In this document: positions 1 through 4,593 of the stretch, in pieces
How positions within the stretch are numbered: position 1 is the first letter of the stretch
Layout of the letters: each line of letters opens with the position of its first letter
Assembly: GCA_046498365.1 (NCBI GenBank)
Contig: JAWOAV010000190.1
Coordinates: 1 to 5,400 of the forward strand
Source of the DNA: B1SED10-16 sp046498365
GTDB lineage: Bacteria > Desulfobacterota > Desulfobacteria > Desulfobacterales > Desulfosalsimonadaceae
DNA length: 5,400 nt
Reading direction: 5' to 3'
Notes under the pieces: generated by a model
Databases searched by the model: none
Told to the model about the DNA's origin: nothing
What the model saw: only the letters and a program-made list of their open reading frames with translations
Program-made: the position numbers and the translations under genes

Positions 1-1218
1 CCCAATGATTCTGCTCATAGCTCTCGCACTTATCCGCACATCGCACGATGTCTCGGCAGTGGGGTTTGAACTGCCGCGCGAGGCATGAGAATTTCGGTCT
101 TTAACTTCATATGTGGATTGGCCGTATGCCATTGCGGATCCTTCTTCGCCATTTTCGCCTTCCGTGCCGTCTTCCGGTCCTTTATACGCAACAATATTAT
201 AGTTGCCCGGCGGCAGAAACAACCGGTAGTTGCCGGCCTCATCGGTTTGGGTCGAGGTAAAAATTTCCACCGTCGGGTCAATGCTTGCTTCCTCGTCACC
301 AGGATTATATATCTGCGCACTGACAATGGCGCCCGGGAGGCCCTCACCGTCTGGGTCGTTCACGATGCCGTTTACATCCGCCCTGCTGATATAGTCGACA
401 ACTTTTATGGTGGGCTTCAACAGGTATTTTCCGCTACGGCCGGCCTTGACCACGCTTCGGGAAGCGTCAAAGTCAAGAACCAGTTCCGTGCTTGCCCCTG
501 CAACGATCTCAAAGCCGGAAACCAGCTTTATCCCGGTTTGATAACCGCTGGGAACAAACATCTCAATTTCTTCATCGGATTCGGTAATGATATAATTCGG
601 ATAGGGGTGCTCATATCCAAGCAGGTTCGGCTCGCCGTCGGGCGTTTCCCCCAAAATCATGCGGAGCATCGTGTAGTGACCCGTTTCGAGCTCCGTGATT
701 CCCAGTTGTGCCATCACGCCGTTGACCAGTTCCAGAAGGTTATAGGTTTGCTCCGGCTCGGCGACGGTTATCCATTCGCCTTCCTCTTCCAGCGCATCTT
801 CCCCTTCCAGCACGTCTTCCTCTTCACCGTCTTCATCGCTTCCGGAAATGTGAACCTGAATTTCCGAGATGGTGACATAAACCGCCTGGTAATTTGTTGT
901 GGCATCGGTAAGGTAAAGGGCCAGGGTTCCATTTTCTGCCGAAGGCGCGTCGGACCCGCTCCCTCCTGTTGACGTTTTATCAGGGACCGATTCATCGGTT
1001 GATTCCTCTGGTTCGCTGTCTTTTCCTGAATCGTCTTTTTCCGCAGACTCCTCTGCGGCAAGGTCCTCCACTGATGCGGTATCATCGGATGTTTCTGAAG
1101 AAGGGCTTTCTGCAGCCGTCTTTTCCGATGACGAACTTTCACTGTTGCAGCCGGCAAAAACCAGCATAAACGCCACAAGCAGCACTCCAAAAAATAAATA
1201 TCCGGATTTCCTCATCAT
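1..1218 (-). CDS. DUF4382 lipoprotein with C-terminal carboxypeptidase-regulatory-like domain (3' end outside window)
   Basis: The reading frame is open for 406 codons from the ATG at 1218 to the left edge, so the C-terminus is missing. Residues 1-24 form a lipoprotein signal: a hydrophobic stretch ending in FAGC with Cys24 as lipidation site. Asn at +2 would allow outer-membrane sorting. Residues 25-95 are a low-complexity tether rich in Ser, Glu, Asp and Thr. Residues 97-275 match DUF4382, starting with GTLALYLTDA, and contain an acidic insert at 127-147. Residues 279-346 resemble a carboxypeptidase-regulatory-like beta-sandwich (DVNGIV, then DEAGNYRLFLPPGNYNIVAY). The remainder is Gly/Ser rich. 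The biochemical role of DUF4382 is unknown; an envelope or surface adhesin-like or ligand-binding role is only a guess. An AGGGAGG ribosome site precedes two adjacent ATGs (1218 and 1215); the second has the more usual spacing, so the start may be one residue shorter. It is divergent from msrAB and preceded by a sigma-54 type promoter. Confidence 0.87.
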   Translation of the reverse strand, partial: MMRKSGYLFFGVLLVAFMLVFAGCNSESSSSEKTAAESPSSETSDDTASVEDLAAEESAEKDDSGKDSEPEESTDESVPDKTSTGGSGSDAPSAENGTLALYLTDATTNYQAVYVTISEIQVHISGSDEDGEEEDVLEGEDALEEEGEWITVAEPEQTYNLLELVNGVMAQLGITELETGHYTMLRMILGETPDGEPNLLGYEHPYPNYIITESDEEIEMFVPSGYQTGIKLVSGFEIVAGASTELVLDFDASRSVVKAGRSGKYLLKPTIKVVDYISRADVNGIVNDPDGEGLPGAIVSAQIYNPGDEEASIDPTVEIFTSTQTDEAGNYRLFLPPGNYNIVAYKGPEDGTEGENGEEGSAMAYGQSTYEVKDRNSHASRGSSNPTAETSCDVRISARAMSRIIG

Positions 1219-1223
1219 ACCAT

Positions 1224-1230
1224 CCTCCCT
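1224..1230 (-). promoter_or_regulatory. Ribosome binding site of the DUF4382 lipoprotein gene
   Basis: On the minus strand the bases read AGGGAGG, a strong Shine-Dalgarno sequence. The gap is 5 bases to the ATG at 1218 and 8 bases to the in-frame ATG at 1215, so this site supports a start in this pair of codons without deciding between them. Confidence 0.75.
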
Positions 1231-1268
1231 ATTGAGTTTTGGTTCCTTTTTTTCAAAAACCCGCCGCC

Positions 1269-1290
1269 AGCAGCGCTATCCCCTGCTGCT
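1269..1290 (-). repeat. Small hairpin in the leader of the lipoprotein gene
   Basis: AGCAGC at 1269-1274 and GCTGCT at 1285-1290 form a 6-bp perfect stem with a 10-base loop. It lies between the predicted sigma-54 transcription start (about 1338) and the ribosome site, so it would be in the leader RNA. On the plus strand it is followed by a short CTTTT, but no plus-strand gene lies upstream, so a terminator role is not well supported. Confidence 0.35.
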
Positions 1291-1302
1291 TTTGATCCGT
1301 CC

Positions 1303-1346
1303 AAAAAACAGCGCCTTTCCTGTATCTCTTCTCCTCGCTGTTTTTT
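1303..1346. repeat. 11-bp perfect inverted repeat next to the sigma-54 promoter
   Basis: AAAAAACAGCG at 1303-1313 and CGCTGTTTTTT at 1336-1346 are exact reverse complements separated by 22 bases. The outer six bases of each arm are A- or T-tracts and the inner five are CAGCG/CGCTG. The right arm begins 2 bases from the -12 element and spans the expected transcription start, so a transcript from that promoter would lack part of the arm. A protein-binding or bent-DNA site is therefore as likely as an RNA hairpin. Read as RNA from either direction, the A-stem-T arrangement could also act as a weak bidirectional terminator. Confidence 0.6.
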
Positions 1347-1348
1347 GC

Positions 1349-1364
1349 TGCAAGGCACATGCCA
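1349..1364 (-). promoter_or_regulatory. Sigma-54 (RpoN) type -24/-12 promoter for the DUF4382 lipoprotein gene
   Basis: The minus strand reads TGGCATGTGCCTTGCA. This differs from the consensus TGGCACG-N4-TTGCA by one base and has the required GG-N10-GC spacing (GG at 1363-1362, GC at 1351-1350). Transcription would start near 1338, giving a leader of about 120 bases before the ATG at 1218. Such promoters need an ATP-driven enhancer-binding protein. Repeats at 1456-1488 lie at about -118 to -150, the usual distance for its binding site. The assignment is from pattern only. Confidence 0.68.
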
Positions 1365-1388
1365 CTTAACATGCCGTTTTCACGGGGA

Positions 1389-1409
1389 TGCGAACTGCGA
1401 CAGTGCGAC
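1389..1409. repeat. Three TGCGA(A/C) direct repeats upstream of the sigma-54 promoter
   Basis: TGCGAA at 1389-1394, TGCGAC at 1396-1401 and TGCGAC at 1404-1409 follow each other with steps of 7 and 8 bases. They lie about 25-45 bases upstream of the -24 element. They may be a regulator-binding cluster, but the units are short and chance is not excluded. Confidence 0.3.
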
Positions 1410-1433
1410 CCCTTTCTGAAAGTATATCTTCTT

Positions 1434-1447
1434 TGGCGGCCGTGCCA
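1434..1447. repeat. TGGC-N6-GCCA dyad in the divergent regulatory region
   Basis: TGGC at 1434-1437 and GCCA at 1444-1447 form a short perfect dyad with a GC-rich centre. It lies between the lipoprotein promoter and msrAB. It could be an operator half-site pair; no regulator can be named from it. Confidence 0.25.
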
Positions 1448-1455
1448 CCCGAAGA

Positions 1456-1488
1456 CACAACTGTGCACTTTTGTGCAATAAGTGTGCG
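1456..1488. promoter_or_regulatory. Cluster of overlapping dyads and helically phased TGTGC repeats, possible enhancer site
   Basis: Within 33 bases are a CACA-AC-TGTG dyad (1456-1465), a TGCAC-TTTT-GTGCA dyad (1464-1477) and three direct TGTGC(A/G) units at 1462, 1472 and 1483. Steps of 10 and 11 bases place the three units on one face of the helix. The cluster lies about 118-150 bases upstream of the predicted sigma-54 start and about 190-220 bases upstream of the msrAB start. This is a plausible upstream activator site for the lipoprotein gene, or a site shared by both divergent genes. The cognate protein is unknown. Confidence 0.38.
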
Positions 1489-1527
1489 GCAAATTGCAAT
1501 CGCCGGCTCCCGTAAGTACTGATCCCG

Positions 1528-1557
1528 TTGCTTCCGGATGCGGATCGCCCGTATATT
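1528..1557 (+). promoter_or_regulatory. Weak sigma-70 promoter candidate for msrAB (distal)
   Basis: TTGCTT (1528-1533) and TATATT (1552-1557) are separated by 18 bases. The -10 matches consensus at five of six positions and the -35 at three. It would give a leader of roughly 115 bases. It competes with the nearer candidate at 1603-1630, and the sequence does not decide between them. Confidence 0.25.
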
Positions 1558-1602
1558 TTTACGTGAAACAAGCGGTAGCCGCCTATGAGGTGTTCCAGCC
1601 GA

Positions 1603-1630
1603 TTGAATCTACGGAAAAGATCCTTATTTT
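1603..1630 (+). promoter_or_regulatory. Weak sigma-70 promoter candidate for msrAB (proximal)
   Basis: TTGAAT (1603-1608) and TATTTT (1625-1630) are separated by 16 bases, each matching consensus at four of six positions. Transcription would begin about 40 bases before the msrAB start. The downstream leader is A/T rich and contains CTTTTTAA twice (1641-1648 and 1653-1660). Confidence 0.28.
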
Positions 1631-1664
1631 AACGGAGCAACTTTTTAAAATACTTTTTAAGATG

Positions 1665-1670
1665 AAGGAG
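1665..1670 (+). promoter_or_regulatory. Ribosome binding site of msrAB
   Basis: AAGGAG ends 7 bases before the ATG at 1678. This fixes the start, and the encoded protein then begins directly with a lipoprotein signal sequence. Confidence 0.8.
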
Positions 1671-1677
1671 AAAGGCA

Positions 1678-2814
1678 ATGAAAGGCAACTTGATCCGCTG
1701 CCTCGCAGCATGGGCAGTGACAGGATTCATTATACTGTCTGCAGCAGGCTGCAGCTTCGGCCAGGAAAAGGAGAGCCAGGCAATGGAAAATATAAAAGAC
1801 AATGACAACTATGAACGGGCAACGTTTGCAGGGGGATGTTTCTGGTGCATGGTGCCGCCGTTTGAAGATACCGGCGGGGTTATGGATATCCAATCGGGGT
1901 ACGCAGGGGGAAAAATTGAAAACCCGGCATACGAAGACGTTGCACAGGGGAGGACCAGCCACGTGGAAGCGGTCCAGATCACGTATGACCCCGATATTGT
2001 TGATTACAAAAACCTGCTGGATATTTACTGGCGGCAGATCGATCCCACCGATGACGGCGGGTCATTCGTGGACCGGGGGGCCCATTACCGGTCGGTGATT
2101 TTTTATCATAACGACCGGCAGAAAGCTGCTGCCGTCGCATCCAAAGAGAAACTTTCGGCATCCGGGCTTTTTGAGCGGCCAATCGCAACGGAAATCCGCC
2201 CCTTCACGACGTTTTATGCAGCGGAGGAGTATCACCAGGATTACCATAAAAAAAATCCCGTCCGGTACAAGTTCTACCGGTACAATTCCGGGCGGGACCG
2301 GTTCATCAAAAAAAACTGGGGGGTATTACCGGCGGAGGCCGCAAATGAAGCGGATATAAGCGGCAGAAACAACGAATACGAAAGGCCTTCCGACGAAGCG
2401 CTGAAAAAAACGCTCACACCCCTGCAGTTTCACGTGACCCGGGAGAACGGAACCGAGCCCCCTTTTAAAAACGACTTCTGGGACAACAAAAAACCAGGCA
2501 TTTACGTGGATGTTGTTTCCGGGGAGCCGCTTTTTTCCTCAACCGACAAATTCGATTCCGGCACGGGATGGCCGAGCTTTACGCGGCCGATCCAGGAAGA
2601 TGCCCTCTATGAAAAAACGGACCGGAAACTGCTTTTCATGACCCGGACCGAAGTGAGAAGCAAAAAAGCCGACTCCCACCTGGGGCACGTGTTTTCGGAC
2701 GGGCCGCCCCCGACGGGCCTGCGGTACTGTATCAACTCGGCCGCCCTGCGGTTCGTGCCCGCAGAGGATCTGGAGCAGGAAGGCTACGGAAAATACCGGA
2801 CAATGTTTGAATAA
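1678..2814 (+). CDS. msrAB: Lipoprotein-anchored peptide methionine sulfoxide reductase MsrA-MsrB fusion
   Basis: This 378-residue fusion reduces both diastereomers of methionine sulfoxide in proteins (MsrA the S form, MsrB the R form). Residues 1-25 form a lipoprotein signal ending in SAAGC, with Cys25 lipidated and Ser at +2. This predicts a periplasm-facing, probably outer-membrane enzyme. The MsrA domain spans about 45-203 and has GGCFWC with catalytic Cys54, GYAGG (74-78), HVEAV with Glu97, and GAHYRS (134-139). A linker of about 40 residues follows. The MsrB domain spans about 245-370 and has SGTGWPSF (294-301), HLGHVF (334-339) and RYCINSAALRF with catalytic Cys351. The zinc-binding CxxC pairs of many MsrBs are absent. 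Thr296 occupies the usual resolving-Cys position, leaving Cys57 as the only spare thiol. No thioredoxin-like or CcdA partner is encoded in the window. The gene is convergent with the MuiA-family gene and seems monocistronic. Confidence 0.95.
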   Translation: MKGNLIRCLAAWAVTGFIILSAAGCSFGQEKESQAMENIKDNDNYERATFAGGCFWCMVPPFEDTGGVMDIQSGYAGGKIENPAYEDVAQGRTSHVEAVQITYDPDIVDYKNLLDIYWRQIDPTDDGGSFVDRGAHYRSVIFYHNDRQKAAAVASKEKLSASGLFERPIATEIRPFTTFYAAEEYHQDYHKKNPVRYKFYRYNSGRDRFIKKNWGVLPAEAANEADISGRNNEYERPSDEALKKTLTPLQFHVTRENGTEPPFKNDFWDNKKPGIYVDVVSGEPLFSSTDKFDSGTGWPSFTRPIQEDALYEKTDRKLLFMTRTEVRSKKADSHLGHVFSDGPPPTGLRYCINSAALRFVPAEDLEQEGYGKYRTMFE

Positions 2815-2822
2815 ATGGAATG

Positions 2823-2857
2823 CCTGCCGCCGGACCGATCGGCTTGACGGCGGCAGG
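2823..2857. terminator. 10-bp GC-rich hairpin after msrAB, possible terminator
   Basis: CCTGCCGCCG (2823-2832) pairs perfectly with CGGCGGCAGG (2848-2857) across a 15-base loop that itself contains the palindrome CCGATCGG. It begins 9 bases after the msrAB stop codon, and the gap is convergent, so it could serve both strands. No T-run follows on either side, so classical Rho-independent termination is uncertain; transcript-end protection is an alternative. Confidence 0.5.
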
Positions 2858-2872
2858 ATAGTGGCGAGAACT

Positions 2873-2900
2873 CGTTCCCGCGCATCGGTACGCGGGAACG
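2873..2900. repeat. REP-like palindromic element in the convergent gap
   Basis: CGTTCCCGCG (2873-2882) pairs perfectly with CGCGGGAACG (2891-2900) across the 8-base loop CATCGGTA, and is followed by the overlapping palindrome GGAACGTTCC (2895-2904). The arms resemble, from memory, the widespread bacterial repeat family of the form CTCGTTCCCACG...CGTGGGAACG. Its place between two convergent genes is typical of such repeats. It may also act as a transcript-end hairpin for both genes. No second copy exists in this window, so the repeat status is inferred. Confidence 0.5.
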
Positions 2901-2941
2901 TTCCGCAGAGTGAAAACAGCCCTTGCCGTATGGAAGCGGCT

Positions 2942-4555
2942 TTAAAAAACCGGCCTTGGCATATCCTTGGGATAGGTGACCGTAAAATCGATTGCAATAC
3001 CCGCTTCCGCACCAGGGGGCAGTTCCAGGTCCCACTGCATCACGCCTTCTTTTCCGTCCACATCGCGCCGCTCCGGCGCCGGTGAAAAAGCGACATCCTT
3101 TATGGTGATCCGGTCGGTCATGGAGACCGGGACACGGTCCGTCACTTTCAATGTCACAGGTCTCTCTTTCAGGTTCTCCGCTTTTATGCGGTAAGAAAGC
3201 TCCCGTATGATCGAATCACGCTCAATTCTGCCAAAAAACGCCGTTTCTGTCGCCTTGTCTCTTGTTTTCTCCCGATTCACCCGGATTGACCGGTCAATGC
3301 CCAGCCCCAGGGTAAAGCGATCGCCGGGCCCTTTTTCCTCCAGAAACATCCGGCCGGTATACCGGTTTTCAAAAAAAACGCTGACCGGCCCGGGCAAAAG
3401 CTCCCGGTCGGCCTCGGCTTCGCAGACCAGGTAGGCCTCCGCTCCCAGGGTCGGGGCCGTGTAATGGTAGAACGCCCCTTCAATGGCGCGGGTCAGTATG
3501 GGCACGATCGTTTCCTTCTCCCTTGATGCAATGGTGACAGGGACGGGCAGGGTATATTCAAAGGAAAGCGCCGTTTCCTTTCGCACGGCTTCGGCCTGGG
3601 GGGCTGCGCCCGCGGCATCGGACATCTCCATGGTTCGCATGACGCCCGCTTTTTCCCGCAAGGGAGACGGCTGCGAATAATTGAGCCGCCACGGAGACAG
3701 CTCCGGGAGGCGGCCCGCCCGCACCGGCACAGCGTTCGAAACCGTAAGCGCCGCATCCTCCCAGTCTTCGCCCGTGGTCTGAACGATTTTCGCCATCATG
3801 GAAAGGTCCACACCTTTCATCTCCGCTCCAACCGACGCCCTGTAAACGGGCGACCACCGAGCCTGTTCAACCATGTAGCGGACCGCCACCTCTACGGTCT
3901 GGGCTTTGTTGGAAGTAAACAAAACCTCGATGCCGGTAAGTGTTTTATCCCGGGCGCCCCTGTGCATGGACAGCTCACGGCGGAGCCGCTCGATTTCCCT
4001 TTCAAGGGATGAAATCCTGCCGTCTATTTCCCGTTTTTTATCGAAAATATCCGTAAATGCTTCATCGAAAAATACCAGGTATGCTTTCACGTCTCCTGTG
4101 GGGGGCAGCGGGGCCTTTATTTCATCGGCAAGGGGTTGTTTTGAAAAATCAATCACCCCGTCCAAAAAGACCTCCTGCTTTTGCAGGGCTTTTTTGGCAT
4201 CAAGAAGCGCTGCTTTCTCCTTTTCCAGGTTTTCGATTCTGGTTTCAATCTCACGGATCGCTTCCTGGGGCATTTCCGAAACCGGCATCCGGACGACCTG
4301 AACGCCCAGGATCTCTCCTTCGCCGAAAACCACTGCGGTTACCGAATCGCTGACAAGGCGGAAGGCCTCCGTGGGAATGATCAGGCGGTTTGCTCCCGCC
4401 TCCGCATCGGCGGACGCGGTCCGCGTCACCATGGCCTGGCTTGCAAAAACCGTGACCTTTGTAATTTTCGAATCCAGCGGCTGATCCGCTGCGGCAGTCC
4501 CGCCGGGGACAGCCAACAATACGAGAAAAGCAACAATCCATGAAAGAGGTTTCAT
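2942..4555 (-). CDS. Exported MuiA-family protein (DUF4140 and DUF4139 domains)
   Basis: The chosen ATG at 4555 gives 537 residues. An AGGAG site at 4565-4569 precedes it by 9 bases, and the protein then starts directly with a signal peptide, cleaved probably after Ala23 (TAAA-DQ). An in-frame ATG at 4588 lacks a ribosome site and would bury the signal. Residues 27-90 fit DUF4140 (KITKVTVF). Residues 97-130 and 168-200 are charged heptad-like coiled coils. From about residue 205 to the end the sequence fits DUF4139, with the family motif ARWSPVY at 232-238. The whole layout is that of the so-called mucoidy inhibitor MuiA family. The name comes from an effect on capsule or mucoidy; the molecular function is unknown. 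No Cys-based lipidation site or membrane anchor is seen, so a soluble periplasmic protein is likely. It lies 38 bases downstream of the regulator gene and is probably co-transcribed with it. Confidence 0.88.
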   Translation of the reverse strand: MKPLSWIVAFLVLLAVPGGTAAADQPLDSKITKVTVFASQAMVTRTASADAEAGANRLIIPTEAFRLVSDSVTAVVFGEGEILGVQVVRMPVSEMPQEAIREIETRIENLEKEKAALLDAKKALQKQEVFLDGVIDFSKQPLADEIKAPLPPTGDVKAYLVFFDEAFTDIFDKKREIDGRISSLEREIERLRRELSMHRGARDKTLTGIEVLFTSNKAQTVEVAVRYMVEQARWSPVYRASVGAEMKGVDLSMMAKIVQTTGEDWEDAALTVSNAVPVRAGRLPELSPWRLNYSQPSPLREKAGVMRTMEMSDAAGAAPQAEAVRKETALSFEYTLPVPVTIASREKETIVPILTRAIEGAFYHYTAPTLGAEAYLVCEAEADRELLPGPVSVFFENRYTGRMFLEEKGPGDRFTLGLGIDRSIRVNREKTRDKATETAFFGRIERDSIIRELSYRIKAENLKERPVTLKVTDRVPVSMTDRITIKDVAFSPAPERRDVDGKEGVMQWDLELPPGAEAGIAIDFTVTYPKDMPRPVF

Positions 4556-4564
4556 TGTCACAGG

Positions 4565-4569
4565 CTCCT
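4565..4569 (-). promoter_or_regulatory. Ribosome binding site that decides the MuiA-family start
   Basis: The minus strand reads AGGAG, 9 bases before the ATG at 4555. The alternative in-frame ATG at 4588 is preceded by a stretch without purine-rich complementarity, so the downstream ATG is preferred. Confidence 0.7.
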
Positions 4570-4593
4570 GGCGTACGTAATGTTTCATAATGT

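Noticed and set aside
85..972. Long plus-strand open frame of 295 codons
   Set aside because: It is antisense to the DUF4382 lipoprotein gene, which has a ribosome site, a signal sequence and recognisable domains. The plus-strand translation shows no family features.
1145..1369. Plus-strand open frame across the lipoprotein start and its promoter region
   Set aside because: It overlaps the regulatory region, has no ribosome site and no recognisable protein features.
1434..1449. Second sigma-54-like element on the minus strand with a perfect TGGCACG (-24) half
   Set aside because: The -12 half reads CCAAA instead of TTGCA, so the essential GC is missing at the proper spacing.
1219..1677. Possible riboswitch, small RNA, tRNA or CRISPR in the intergenic region
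   Set aside because: Read on both strands; no recognisable riboswitch core, tRNA cloverleaf or regularly spaced repeat-spacer pattern was seen. A small RNA cannot be excluded without transcript data.
1482..1805. Plus-strand open frame running into msrAB in another frame
   Set aside because: No ribosome site, and it overlaps the well-supported msrAB start out of frame.
2539..3012. Minus-strand open frame opposite the end of msrAB and across the convergent gap
   Set aside because: It overlaps two real genes and both hairpins, and the translation is Arg-rich in the way of shadow frames.
4181..4543. Plus-strand open frame opposite the MuiA-family gene
   Set aside because: It is antisense to a clear family member with signal peptide and conserved domains; no independent support.
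4556..4588. Upstream in-frame ATG adding 11 residues to the MuiA-family protein
   Set aside because: No ribosome site precedes it, and it would put charged residues ahead of a complete signal peptide; the ATG at 4555 has AGGAG at proper spacing.
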